44,868 nucleotides of DNA from Bacteroidales bacterium. Its GTDB lineage: Bacteria; Bacteroidota; Bacteroidia; Bacteroidales; P3. A program made the translations under genes and the position numbers. Numbering within the stretch: position 1 is the first letter of the stretch; each line of letters opens with the position of its first letter. This document shows positions 26,426 to 35,769 of this stretch, piece by piece. Below the pieces are notes generated by a model. It saw only the letters and a program-made list of their open reading frames with translations, was not told the origin of the DNA and did no database searches. Where the stretch lies: NCBI GenBank assembly GCA_017555745.1, contig JAFZFU010000022.1, positions 1-44,868 on the forward strand, read 5' to 3'.

Positions 26426-27385
26426 TTATTCGTTTTTGTTGTTTTCGTAGGCGTTGATTATTTTTGTAACTAATTTGTGACGTATCACATCGCTCTTTGT
26501 TAGTTGTATTATTGATATGCCTTCTATATCGTCTAATATTTCGACAGCTTGCGGCAATCCCGACTTTTGATTTTTTGGCAAGTCTATTTGGGTTATATCG
26601 CCTGTTACTATAAACTTGGCATTACGTCCCATACGAGTTAGGAACATTTTTAGTTGCGATGCTGTGGCATTCTGTGCCTCGTCGAGAATAACAAAGGCGT
26701 TGTCGAGTGTACGACCTCTCATAAAAGCCAAAGGTGCTATCTCTATGGTGTTGTCTTCCCAATACGACAGCAGTTTTTGTTGCGGTATCATATCTCTGAG
26801 TGCATCGTATAGCGGTTGTAGATATGGGTCAAGTTTATCTCGCAAGTCACCGGGCAAGAAGCCTAAGTTTTCGCCTGCTTCCACGGCAGGACGTGTCAGT
26901 ATAATTCGTTTTATCTCTTTATTCTTTAATGCTCTTACTGCCAATGCCACTGCTGTATATGTTTTGCCAGTGCCGGCAGGACCTATGGCAAAAATAAGAT
27001 CGCTGTTTTCGCATGCTTTTACCATGCGTTGTTGGTTGGCGGTGCGGGCTTTTATAAGCAGACCATTTCTGCCGTGTACCAATATTTCGCTCGATGTTTC
27101 TTCGCCGGGATGTTCTTCGCCCGAGTTGTCCATAATTTGCATTATTGCTTTTTCGTCGATACGGCCAAATTTCTCGTAAAAGAATATCATCGATTCGAGT
27201 TTCTTTTCAAAATTGTTTATGTCCTCTTCAGTGCCTATAAGTTTAAGCATTTCGCCTCTTGCGATGATTTTTAATTTTGGAAACAGTATTTTTACGAATT
27301 CCAAAATTTTGTCGTTGGTACCCCAAAAGTGGGCATAGTCGATGTCTTCTAAAGATATTATTTTTTCTAATGAGTCTGCTTTCAC
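26426..27385 (-). CDS. PhoH-family ATPase
   Basis: 319 residues from a GTG at 27385. A TTG at 27448 would give 340 residues and overlap the upstream gene by 10 bp. The GTG start gives MKADSLEKIISLEDID, a family-typical N-terminus. A short KH-like N-terminal region is followed by the PhoH P-loop domain: GPAGTGKTY (Walker A), RPAVEAGENLGFLPGDL, FVILDEAQNATASQLKMFLTRMG (Walker B) and VTGDITQIDLP. It is a cytoplasmic RNA-associated ATPase, linked in some bacteria to RNA turnover. It sits in the ribF-to-rlpA operon. Confidence 0.88.
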   Translation of the reverse strand: MKADSLEKIISLEDIDYAHFWGTNDKILEFVKILFPKLKIIARGEMLKLIGTEEDINNFEKKLESMIFFYEKFGRIDEKAIMQIMDNSGEEHPGEETSSEILVHGRNGLLIKARTANQQRMVKACENSDLIFAIGPAGTGKTYTAVALAVRALKNKEIKRIILTRPAVEAGENLGFLPGDLRDKLDPYLQPLYDALRDMIPQQKLLSYWEDNTIEIAPLAFMRGRTLDNAFVILDEAQNATASQLKMFLTRMGRNAKFIVTGDITQIDLPKNQKSGLPQAVEILDDIEGISIIQLTKSDVIRHKLVTKIINAYENNKNE

Positions 27386-27438
27386 GTTGTTATATTTTGT
27401 TCTTAAAAACGTAAATGTATTTGTTTTATTGCTAATAT

Positions 27439-28011
27439 CTATTCGCAATTACATACATTGTCCATTTTGATTTCCGGTTTTGGGAGCATTTCTTTTATTG
27501 TTTCTTGGTCGTCGTATAGCATCATGGGGTTGTTTCGCAAGTCGATAAATTCGATACTGCTGTTTAGTTTGCCAAAACTTTGGGGAAAAGTTTTTATTCC
27601 GTTCGACCATAGTATAAGTCTTTTCATATTGCTCATATTGCTCATACTTTCGGGCAAGCCGTATATTTTGTTACGACTTAAGCGCAACTCTCGCAGGTTT
27701 GATAGTTCGCCGATTTCTTCCGGAATATATGTTATTTTATTTTTATCAAGGTTTAGTATCTCCAAATTGCTGAGTTGTCCTATTTCCTTTGGCAGTGTTT
27801 TAATTTTGTTGTGGCTTAGGTCTAATTCTCTCAGGTTTGAAAAAGATAGTATTATAGAGGGAAATGTGTCGAGTTTGTTTCTTTTGAGCGATAGTATGTA
27901 TACACTGTCGGGGTGCATTACCTTGTCTAACGATGTGTATACATAGTTGGGTTGAGCAAATGATGCAGATGCAATAAATAGCGATATATATAATATAATG
28001 TTTTTAATCAT
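27439..28011 (-). CDS. Exported leucine-rich-repeat protein
   Basis: 190 residues from the ATG at 28011, 2 bp after the ribF stop. A longer start would overlap ribF. A signal peptide (MIKNIILYISLFIASASFA) precedes about five LRRs of 23 residues (LRELDLSHNKIKTLPKEIGQLSN pattern) at residues about 45-160. The C-terminus is short and Cys-containing (NVCNCE). Bacterial LRR proteins of this kind bind proteins at the cell surface; no enzyme domain is present. Its place between ribF and phoH has no obvious metabolic reason. Confidence 0.8.
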   Translation of the reverse strand: MIKNIILYISLFIASASFAQPNYVYTSLDKVMHPDSVYILSLKRNKLDTFPSIILSFSNLRELDLSHNKIKTLPKEIGQLSNLEILNLDKNKITYIPEEIGELSNLRELRLSRNKIYGLPESMSNMSNMKRLILWSNGIKTFPQSFGKLNSSIEFIDLRNNPMMLYDDQETIKEMLPKPEIKMDNVCNCE

Positions 28012-28013
28012 TG

Positions 28014-28949
28014 CTATATCAAGTTGCCTATAGTTTGTAAGCACTGATTTTTGTCTTTTTCCAATTGTTCCATAAGTGATTGTGCTCTGTCGAATTTTTG
28101 TATGTCGCGTATTCTTTTTATAAACTGTACTTCGATAGACTGTCCGTAAATATCTCCATTAAAGTTTATAATATGTATTTCGAAACTTTGTTTGTACGAT
28201 TCGAAAGTTGGTTGGGTGCCTATATTGGCCATGCCTATATAGTTGGTGCCGTTTAGGCTGATAATAGTGGCGTATACACCTTCTTTGGGTAACATTTTCA
28301 GATGATTCGATAGCTCGATATTAGCAGTGGGGAACCCTATAGTTCTTCCTATTTGTCGGCCTTTTATTATGCAGCCTTCAGCAAAGTAGTTATATCCGAG
28401 CATGGCATTTGCCAATTCGATATTGCCTGCATTTAATGCATTACGTATTTGTGTCGAACTTACCTGTATGTCGTTATATATGTACGATGATGCTTCGAAT
28501 ATGTCGAAATTATATTTTTCGCCAAGTTCGTATATACGTTTAAAATCATTAACTTTTTTGTTGCCAAACATATTGTCGTAGCCTATCACTAATGCTTTGA
28601 TGTTTAGCAAATCCAAAAGGTATAGTTTCGAGAAATCGTAGGTCGACAATGCTGCCGTTTCGGTAGTGAAGTCGATTTCGAATATATTGTTTATGCCGTA
28701 GTTTTCGAGTAGTCGATAGCGTTCTGCTTCGGTGTTTAGCAGTTTAAAGTATTCCGAATCGTTGTGTAACACATGTCGGGGGTGTTTGTTAAAAGTAAGC
28801 ACTATAGGGGTAAGACCCAGTTCGGAGGCCTTTTCTTTCAAGAATGATATTATTTTTTTGTGTCCAAGATGTACACCATCAAACATTCCTATTGTGGCTA
28901 TTGCGTTTTTTGGAAATTGATTTTCTTTGTTTAGTTTGTATATATTCAT
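28014..28949 (-). CDS. ribF: Bifunctional riboflavin kinase / FAD synthetase
   Basis: A 311-residue cytoplasmic enzyme making FMN and then FAD from riboflavin. The N-terminal nucleotidyltransferase domain has GMFDGVHLGHKKI (residues about 22-34) and IGYDNMFGNKK, then SSTQIRNAL. The C-terminal kinase domain has GRTIGFPTANIEL (substrate Thr-Ala-Asn motif) and IGMANIGTQPTFE. It is the first gene of the seven-gene minus operon. No FMN riboswitch is seen upstream. Confidence 0.93.
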   Translation of the reverse strand: MNIYKLNKENQFPKNAIATIGMFDGVHLGHKKIISFLKEKASELGLTPIVLTFNKHPRHVLHNDSEYFKLLNTEAERYRLLENYGINNIFEIDFTTETAALSTYDFSKLYLLDLLNIKALVIGYDNMFGNKKVNDFKRIYELGEKYNFDIFEASSYIYNDIQVSSTQIRNALNAGNIELANAMLGYNYFAEGCIIKGRQIGRTIGFPTANIELSNHLKMLPKEGVYATIISLNGTNYIGMANIGTQPTFESYKQSFEIHIINFNGDIYGQSIEVQFIKRIRDIQKFDRAQSLMEQLEKDKNQCLQTIGNLI

Positions 28950-28989
28950 CTATTTGTAGAATATTTTTCTAATAAGAATTACGTCTGTT

Positions 28990-29051
28990 ATTAAAAATAA
29001 TACCAAGAACTGCCATCTCTGCGTGATAGTAAAAGACGGCAATTCTCGGTA
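28990..29051 (-). terminator. Terminator of the M3 peptidase gene
   Basis: A 14-position stem (29001-29014 with 29038-29051, two mismatches) has a T-rich tail on the minus strand. It separates the M3 peptidase from ribF. Confidence 0.55.
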
Positions 29052-29065
29052 TATGTTTGATGATA

Positions 29066-31162
29066 TTATTTTATAAATCCACTACGTCTAAGCAATGCTT
29101 CGTTGTTAGGTTCTCTACCCATAAAGTTGCGGAATAGTATAGCTGGGTGTTCTGTACCACCTCTCGATAATATTTCAACTCTGAATCGTTGAGCAGTTTT
29201 TTTATCGTATATGCCATTCTTTTTAAATACCGAGAAAGCGTCGGCATCCAAAACTTCGGCCCATTTGTATCCATAGTATCCTACGGCATATCCACCGGCG
29301 AAGATGTGCGAAAACGAAGTACTTGTTGTAGTGCCGTCAACCAAAGGAAGTAGTTCGGCAGGAGCCATAGCTTTGCGTTCTATTTCTTCGGCTTTTTTGC
29401 TTGTAGGTTCGCTTATGGTGTGATAAGCCATATCGGTAAGGCCAAGGCTTAGTTGGCGAACGCAGTAATATCCCGAATTGAAGTTTTCGCTTTTCTTCAA
29501 TTTTTCTATGTATTCGGCAGGTATAGGCTCGTTGGTTTTGTAGTGATAAGCAAATTGTTTCAAGAAGTCAGGTTCTGTAGCCCAGTTTTCCATTATTTGC
29601 GATGGCAATTCTACAAAGTCGCGGTAGGTGGCTGTTCCCGACAAACTTTCGTAGGTTACGTCGGACAACATGCCGTGTATGGCATGACCTGTTTCGTGTA
29701 AGAATGTTTCTACTTCGTCGAATGATAATAGCGATGGAGTGTCGCCTACCGGTTTCGAGAAGTTACATACTACTTGTATTAGAGGACGAGTGTCTTTGCC
29801 ATTTTCTTTGTATTGTCCGCGGAACGAAGTTTTCCAAGCACCACCACGTTTCGAAGCACGTGGATACATATCCAAATAAAGAACCCCCATGAAACGTTTG
29901 CCATCAAATACTTCGTAGACTTTTACATCAGGATGATATACTTGTATCTTAGTGTTTTCTTTAAACGATAGTCCGTAAAGTTTACCATAAAGTTCGAATA
30001 TACCATCGCGAACTTTGTCTAATTGGAAGTAAGGACGCAACATTTCGCCACTGAAAGCGTATTCAGCTTCCTTAAGTTTTTCCGAATAGTAAGAGTAATC
30101 CCAACGTTGAAGTTCAAAATCGGCACCTTGTTTTCTTGCAAATTCTCTAACTTTTTCAACATCTTTTTCGGCAACGGGCATAGCGTTTACCAATAAGTCT
30201 TTTAGGAATGTTTCAACATTTTCTTTCGATTGTGCCATTCTTTCGCTCAATATATAGTCGGCGTATGTCTTGTATCCCAATATCTGAGCTTGTTGCAAAC
30301 GTAGATTTGCTATCTTTTGTATTATTTCGTTATTGTTGTTTTCGTTGTCTCTGTTACCTTTGCTATTGTATGCAGTCCATAGCTCACGACGTCTGTCTCG
30401 GTTGTCGGCATATTCCATAAAAGGTCCATAGCTTGGATAGTCCAATGTTATTACCCAACCATCAAGATTACGTTTCTTGGCTTCGTCGGCAGCACTTTTA
30501 ATTGCGTTTTCGGGCAAGCCTTTCAACTCTTCTTTGTTGGTTATATGCATGTAATAGTTGTTATTGTCGGCTAATACGTTTTGTTTAAACTGTTGCGACA
30601 ATTTAGCCAATTCTTCTGCATTTTGTTTGTATTGGTTTTTAGCTTCTTTTTCCAATGTAGCACCGGTGCGTAGGAAAGCACGGTAGGTTTTGTCGACCAA
30701 CATTTTTTGTTCTTCGTTCAGCGATTTCATTTCTTCACCTTCGTAAACGGCTTTAACTCTTTCAAATAGTTTTTCGTTCATATACATATTGTTCGAAAAA
30801 CTTGTAAGTTCAGGCGATACTTCCAATACTATTTTTTGAAGGTCTTCGTTGGTGTTACTTTCGTTCATGTTGAACAAAATCGATGTAACTTTGTCGAGTA
30901 GAAGCGATGCTTTTTCTAATGCTACTATTGTGTTTTCGAAAGTAGGTTTTTCTTTAGAATTTATTATAGCATCGATATTATTGCGTGCTTCATCCATACC
31001 TTTTTTTACAGCAGGACGATAGTGTTCGTTCTTTATTTCTGCAAAAGGAGGTGTTTGATGCGGTGTGTTCCAATTCATAAGAAGAGGATTCTTTTCTTGT
31101 CCGTTTACGGAACCGGCTGCTAATGCTGTCATGATTAATGCCGTTTTTAATAATCTGTTCAT
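29066..31162 (-). CDS. M3-family metallopeptidase (peptidyl-dipeptidase Dcp-like)
   Basis: 698 residues. A signal peptide (MNRLLKTALIMTALAAGSVNG) implies periplasmic location, and NPLLMNWNTPHQTPPFAEI is the usual Dcp/OpdA N-terminus. The zinc site HETGH is at residues 489-493 (FDEVETFLHETGHAIHGML), with the third ligand in the segment about 25 residues later (YRDFVELPSQIMENW). The length fits Dcp. It releases C-terminal dipeptides, complementing the DPP III lipoprotein at the left, which works from N-termini. It is probably monocistronic. Confidence 0.92.
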   Translation of the reverse strand: MNRLLKTALIMTALAAGSVNGQEKNPLLMNWNTPHQTPPFAEIKNEHYRPAVKKGMDEARNNIDAIINSKEKPTFENTIVALEKASLLLDKVTSILFNMNESNTNEDLQKIVLEVSPELTSFSNNMYMNEKLFERVKAVYEGEEMKSLNEEQKMLVDKTYRAFLRTGATLEKEAKNQYKQNAEELAKLSQQFKQNVLADNNNYYMHITNKEELKGLPENAIKSAADEAKKRNLDGWVITLDYPSYGPFMEYADNRDRRRELWTAYNSKGNRDNENNNNEIIQKIANLRLQQAQILGYKTYADYILSERMAQSKENVETFLKDLLVNAMPVAEKDVEKVREFARKQGADFELQRWDYSYYSEKLKEAEYAFSGEMLRPYFQLDKVRDGIFELYGKLYGLSFKENTKIQVYHPDVKVYEVFDGKRFMGVLYLDMYPRASKRGGAWKTSFRGQYKENGKDTRPLIQVVCNFSKPVGDTPSLLSFDEVETFLHETGHAIHGMLSDVTYESLSGTATYRDFVELPSQIMENWATEPDFLKQFAYHYKTNEPIPAEYIEKLKKSENFNSGYYCVRQLSLGLTDMAYHTISEPTSKKAEEIERKAMAPAELLPLVDGTTTSTSFSHIFAGGYAVGYYGYKWAEVLDADAFSVFKKNGIYDKKTAQRFRVEILSRGGTEHPAILFRNFMGREPNNEALLRRSGFIK

Positions 31163-31206
31163 TTTGTGTGTTTATTGTTATTTATTTTGTATTTTTGTTT
31201 GTAATA

Positions 31207-31230
31207 ATAGAGGGTCTCGCTACCCTCTAT
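31207..31230 (-). terminator. Probable terminator of ppdK
   Basis: Nine perfect pairs (31207-31215 with 31222-31230) around a 6-nt loop lie 9 nt past the ppdK stop on the minus strand. The following minus-strand tail is AT-rich, not a pure T-run. Confidence 0.5.
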
Positions 31231-31238
31231 GTTATATG

Positions 31239-34001
31239 TTATTTGCTCTTTATTGCTGCTTGAGCTGCTGCCAATCGTGCTACAGGTATTCTAAATGGCG
31301 AGCACGAAACATAGTTCAAACCGGCGTTGAAACAAAATTCTACCGAAGCAGGGTCGCCGCCATGTTCGCCACATATACCGCATTTTAGGTCTTTGCGAGT
31401 GGATCGGCCTCGTCCCACACCTATTTTTACCAATTCGCCCACACCTTTTTGATCTAATGATTCGAATGGGTCGTTGGGTATGATTTTTTCTTCGATGTAT
31501 TTATGTATGATGATATTTACGTCATCGCGAGAGAATCCCAATGTCATTTGGGTAAGGTCGTTGGTACCAAACGAGAAGAAATCGGCCACTTCGGCCACTT
31601 CGTTGGCCACCAATGCAGCTCGTGGTGTCTCTATCATAGTGCCGTATAGGTATTCTATCTTCACATTATATTTTTGTTCTACTTCGGCATGTACCTTGTT
31701 GGCTATGGCTTTTTGATGTTTAAGTTCTCTTACATTCATGATAAGAGGTACCATTATTTCCAAGTGTGGGTTTTGACCTTCCTGTATCAATTCGGCAGTG
31801 GCTTCGAAAAGAGCACGGAATTGGGTTTCGGTAATTTCGGGATATAACACACCTAAGCGCACACCTCTTGAACCGAGCATCGGATTTTGTTCGTGTAGTT
31901 CTTCTATGCGTTTTTGTAGCTCTTCAAATTTCATGTTATGCTCTTTGGCCAACTCTCTTTGTTTTTCTTCGGCTTGAGGAATAAACTCATGCAAAGGAGG
32001 GTCCATTAGTCTAAATGTAAGCGGTTTGCCGTTTAGTACTTTTAGAGTGCCTTTGGCAGCTTCGCGTATATATGGCTCCAATTCATTTAAAGCGTCTATG
32101 CGTTGTTCTGTGGTATCGGCCAAAATCATGTCGCGTAGTTTTGCCAATGGCTCTTCGCTGTTTTTGCCATAAAACATGTGTTCTATACGGAATAGTCCTA
32201 TACCTTCGGCACCGAAGTTAATGGCGTTGATAGTGTCTTCCGGAGTGTCGGCATTGGTGCGTACTCCTATAGTGCGAAATTCGTCAGCTATCGACATAAA
32301 TCTTTTAAAGTTTGGATTTTCGGTGGCGTTAATCATTTTTATTTTGCTGTCGTAAATCCATCCTTTACTACCATTGAGGCTTATTATATCACCTTCGTGA
32401 TACTCTTTTCCTGCTATATGTATGGTGTCGTTTATTTTTACGTTTACGTGTTTATGACCAAACTTATCGGTAGATATCGATAGGTTGTCTTTGTTTATTT
32501 TTACATCTTCGCATCCTACTATGCAACATTTTCCCCATCCGCGAGCCACCAAAGCAGCGTGCGATGTCATACCACCTCTGGCGGTAAGTATACCATCGGC
32601 GGCTCTCATACCTTCTACGTCTTCGGGGTTTGTTTCTTCGCGTACAAGTATGCAAGGCATTCCTTTTCGTTGATATTCAAGAGCTTTTTCACACGATAGT
32701 GCTATGTGCCCTACTGCACCTCCCGGTCCGGCAGGCAGCCCTTTGGCTATGGGTTTGTGTATCTTTTCGTCTATGGCATCCAAAATGGGGTGTAGCAATT
32801 CTTCCAATTGTGTAGGCGATACACGCATTACCATTTCTTGTTTGTCTATTAGTTTTTCGTCAAGCATGTCCAAACTCATAATCAGAGCGGCCACTCCCGT
32901 ACGTTTTCCCACACGGCATTGCAACATGTACAACTTGCCTTTTTGTATGGTAAACTCGATATCCAACATGTCGTGGTAGTTCTTTTCCAATATTTCTCTT
33001 ATACCACATAGTTCTTTGTAGGTGTCGGGCATTAGTTCCTGCATCGAAGGCAAGTGTTTATTTTGCTCGTTCTTGGTATCGTCGTTCAATGGATTCGGAG
33101 TACGTATTCCGGCCACCACATCTTCGCCCTGTGCGTTTATAAGCCATTCGCCATAAAAAAGATTTTCGCCGGTGGCAGGGTTGCGTGTAAATGCTACCCC
33201 TGTGGCAGAGTCGTCGCCCATGTTGCCAAACACCATGGTTTGTACGTTTACTGCAGTGCCCCAACTGTCGGGTATGCCTTCTATGCGGCGATAGGATATG
33301 GCTTTTTTGCCATTCCAACTTTTAAATACGGCTTTTATACCTCCTTCGAGTTGTGCTTTGGCATCGTCGGGAAACTCAGAGCCTAACACTTCTTTTATTT
33401 TTTCTTTAAAAGCAATGGATAGTATTTGAAGGTCGTCGGCATCTAAATCGGTATCTGATTTATAACCTTTTTCTTCTTTGTATTTATCCAACATGTCGTC
33501 GAGTTGTTTGCGTATGCCTTTGCCATCGGCGGGCTCTATGCCTTCCGATTTCTCCATTACCACATCTGCATACATCATAATAAGTCTGCGATACGAGTCG
33601 TAAACAAAGCGAGGGTTGTTGGTTTTATTTATTAATCCCGGAATGGTTTTCGAACTTAGTCCTATGTTCAAAACGGTGTCCATCATTCCCGGCATCGAGG
33701 TGCGTGCACCCGAACGACACGATATTAGAAGTGGGTTTTCGGCATCGTCGTACTTCATACCCATTATAGATTCTATTTTTTTCATGCCTTCCCATACTTC
33801 GTCCATCAAAGTAGCGGGCAATTGGCAGTTGTTGGCATAGTAGTCGGTACAGCATTCTGTGGTTATTGTAAGTCCGGCCGGTACAGGCAATCCCAAAAGA
33901 CACATCTCGGCCAAGTTGGCACCTTTACCTCCAAGCAGATTTTTCATATCCGCTTTGCCTTCAGCAGTTTTACCTCCAAAGGTATATACATATTTAGTCA
34001 T
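31239..34001 (-). CDS. ppdK: Pyruvate, phosphate dikinase
   Basis: A 920-residue cytoplasmic enzyme interconverting pyruvate + ATP + Pi and PEP + AMP + PPi. The order is an N-terminal ATP-grasp nucleotide domain (KNLLGGKGANLAEM; GTAVNVQTMVFGN; TGVAFTRNPATGE), a central swivelling domain with the phosphorylated His481 in TARGGMTSHAALVARG, and a C-terminal PEP/pyruvate barrel with GVRTNADTP, SRGVRLG and the catalytic Cys in CGICGEHGGDP. It is the last of four minus-strand genes, 52 bp after menG/ubiE. Confidence 0.96.
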   Translation of the reverse strand: MTKYVYTFGGKTAEGKADMKNLLGGKGANLAEMCLLGLPVPAGLTITTECCTDYYANNCQLPATLMDEVWEGMKKIESIMGMKYDDAENPLLISCRSGARTSMPGMMDTVLNIGLSSKTIPGLINKTNNPRFVYDSYRRLIMMYADVVMEKSEGIEPADGKGIRKQLDDMLDKYKEEKGYKSDTDLDADDLQILSIAFKEKIKEVLGSEFPDDAKAQLEGGIKAVFKSWNGKKAISYRRIEGIPDSWGTAVNVQTMVFGNMGDDSATGVAFTRNPATGENLFYGEWLINAQGEDVVAGIRTPNPLNDDTKNEQNKHLPSMQELMPDTYKELCGIREILEKNYHDMLDIEFTIQKGKLYMLQCRVGKRTGVAALIMSLDMLDEKLIDKQEMVMRVSPTQLEELLHPILDAIDEKIHKPIAKGLPAGPGGAVGHIALSCEKALEYQRKGMPCILVREETNPEDVEGMRAADGILTARGGMTSHAALVARGWGKCCIVGCEDVKINKDNLSISTDKFGHKHVNVKINDTIHIAGKEYHEGDIISLNGSKGWIYDSKIKMINATENPNFKRFMSIADEFRTIGVRTNADTPEDTINAINFGAEGIGLFRIEHMFYGKNSEEPLAKLRDMILADTTEQRIDALNELEPYIREAAKGTLKVLNGKPLTFRLMDPPLHEFIPQAEEKQRELAKEHNMKFEELQKRIEELHEQNPMLGSRGVRLGVLYPEITETQFRALFEATAELIQEGQNPHLEIMVPLIMNVRELKHQKAIANKVHAEVEQKYNVKIEYLYGTMIETPRAALVANEVAEVADFFSFGTNDLTQMTLGFSRDDVNIIIHKYIEEKIIPNDPFESLDQKGVGELVKIGVGRGRSTRKDLKCGICGEHGGDPASVEFCFNAGLNYVSCSPFRIPVARLAAAQAAIKSK

Positions 34002-34053
34002 ATATGTTATTTCTTTAATTGATTATTTTGTTTATTAGTGATATAAAAATATA

Positions 34054-34758
34054 CTATATTTTTGTTCCTTCATAAAATATAACAATTCCAAAGGTTAATT
34101 TCTTGTGGTGGACCGAAGAAAATCCTACTGTTTTTAATTTTTTTACAAAAACACTCCAGTGGATGAACTTGCTTATCGAATTTGGGAGATAGGTGTAAGC
34201 TCCTTTGTTTTTCGATATTAATCCGCCTATGAAAGGAATCCATACTTTAGAGTATAGTTTATATAGTATTTCTACAATTTTATTTGATGGTTTTTTGCTA
34301 AATTCAATTATAAATAGTTTGCCACCCGGTTTTAGACAACGATATATTTCGCCTAAAGCTTTGTCGAGGTCGGCAAAGTTTCTTGCTCCAAACGATATTG
34401 TACAATAGTCAAAAGTGTTGTCGTCAAATGGTAGATTGGTAACATTGTTGTTTTTAAACACTATCTTGTTGGCTACATTTTCTTTATCGGCTTTCTTTAT
34501 GGCTATTTCCATCATATTGTCCGATATGTCTATGGCTGTTATGCGGGCTTGTTTCGAGTGTTTTGCCATCATTATTGCCAGGTCGCCGGTGCCGGTTGCC
34601 ACATCCAATATCTGTATAGGTCGTGTTTGCGGCAAATGGGCTATTATTTTTTTGCGCCAGTTCTTGTCGATGTTGAATGAAAGTATATGGTTTATTTTGT
34701 CGTACGAGTCAGCAATGTTGTCAAACATTTTGCTTTGAGCATTTGCCTCTTTTTCCAT
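34054..34758 (-). CDS. ubiE: Demethylmenaquinone methyltransferase
   Basis: A 234-residue SAM-dependent methyltransferase finishing menaquinone synthesis (MenG/UbiE). The start is set at the ATG at 34758, 4 bp after the heptose kinase stop; an upstream start would run deep into that gene. Motifs: FDNIADSYDKINHILSF, ILDVATGTGDLAIM (SAM site), FDYCTISFGARNF and YRCLKPGGKLFIIEFSKP-like. The C-terminus FGIVIFYEGTK is typical. Menaquinone fits anaerobic fumarate-reducing metabolism. Confidence 0.92.
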   Translation of the reverse strand: MEKEANAQSKMFDNIADSYDKINHILSFNIDKNWRKKIIAHLPQTRPIQILDVATGTGDLAIMMAKHSKQARITAIDISDNMMEIAIKKADKENVANKIVFKNNNVTNLPFDDNTFDYCTISFGARNFADLDKALGEIYRCLKPGGKLFIIEFSKKPSNKIVEILYKLYSKVWIPFIGGLISKNKGAYTYLPNSISKFIHWSVFVKKLKTVGFSSVHHKKLTFGIVIFYEGTKI

Positions 34759-34762
34759 GGTT

Positions 34763-35767
34763 TTAGTCGATAAGTGTTTTGATTTCTTTATAAAAACGTT
34801 CTTTGTCAATAGGCACCACACCCACACTTTCGCATACAATGCCTCCGGCCAAATTGGAGTACTGTATTATGTTTTCGATATCTAAATTCATCGAAAGGCA
34901 TAGCGTTGCCACACTTATTACCGTGTCGCCGGCACCCGATACATCCGATATGCTGCGCAAATGAGCCGGTATGTGTATTGCTTTGGGTTCGTCGGTGTCG
35001 CGGTAGTCGCATATAAATGCTCCTTTTTCAGATAGGGTGATAAATACTATGTCTATATTTTGTTGTTGGTGTAGTATGTTCGAAGCTTTTTTTAGGTTTT
35101 CGATATTTACCTCTTTAATGTCTATGTTTAGTCCTTCGCGTAGTTCTTTAAGATTTGGTTTAAACAACGTTACGTTTTTAAAGTTCTCGAAGTTGCGTTT
35201 TTTAGGATCCACCGTTGTGGGTATATTCTTCTTTTTAGCTGTTGCTGTTATTTCGTCTATCACACGTGGTGTTATGTTGCCTTTGTCGTAGTCTTGAAAT
35301 ATAATGGCGTCTATCTTAGATGACTCTATTATATCTTGCACTGTATTTATCAGCTTGTCTTCGTCGGCATGCGATAGGGGAGTGGTTATCTCTTCGTCTA
35401 CACGTAGCAGTTGCACATTGTTGCCTATTATGCGGTATTTAACGGTTGTTATTCGGTCGTCCGACGATATAATTCCGCGAGTGTCAATGTTCATGGCGTT
35501 CATTATGTCTATAAAATCTTTCGATTTTTTGTCGTTGCCGAGCACTGTACACATAATTGGTTTTGCTCCCAGAGCCTCTATATTCAAAGCCACATTTGCG
35601 GCACCTCCCGGTCTGTTTTCGCGTTTGGTGGTGGCCACTATAGGCACCGGTGCTTCGGGTGATATGCGGTCCACATTGCCCCAAAGGTAGGCGTCTATCA
35701 TCACATCGCCTATTACCATTACTTGTTGCTGTTCTACTTCTGTAGTAAATCTTTCAAAATCGGTCAT
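34763..35767 (-). CDS. rfaE1: D-glycero-beta-D-manno-heptose-7-phosphate kinase (HldA/RfaE1)
   Basis: A 334-residue PfkB/ribokinase-family kinase phosphorylating heptose-7-phosphate at C1 for LPS inner-core heptose. Motifs are DVMIDAYLWGNVDRISPEAPVP and RPGGAANVALNIEALGA, then FQDYDKG and the anion-hole motif VSGAGDTVISV near the C-terminus. The nucleotidyltransferase half found in E. coli HldE is absent, so the adenylyltransferase must be a separate gene outside the window. It lies 2 bp after ansA. Confidence 0.9.
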   Translation of the reverse strand: MTDFERFTTEVEQQQVMVIGDVMIDAYLWGNVDRISPEAPVPIVATTKRENRPGGAANVALNIEALGAKPIMCTVLGNDKKSKDFIDIMNAMNIDTRGIISSDDRITTVKYRIIGNNVQLLRVDEEITTPLSHADEDKLINTVQDIIESSKIDAIIFQDYDKGNITPRVIDEITATAKKKNIPTTVDPKKRNFENFKNVTLFKPNLKELREGLNIDIKEVNIENLKKASNILHQQQNIDIVFITLSEKGAFICDYRDTDEPKAIHIPAHLRSISDVSGAGDTVISVATLCLSMNLDIENIIQYSNLAGGIVCESVGVVPIDKERFYKEIKTLID

Positions 35768-35769
35768 GC

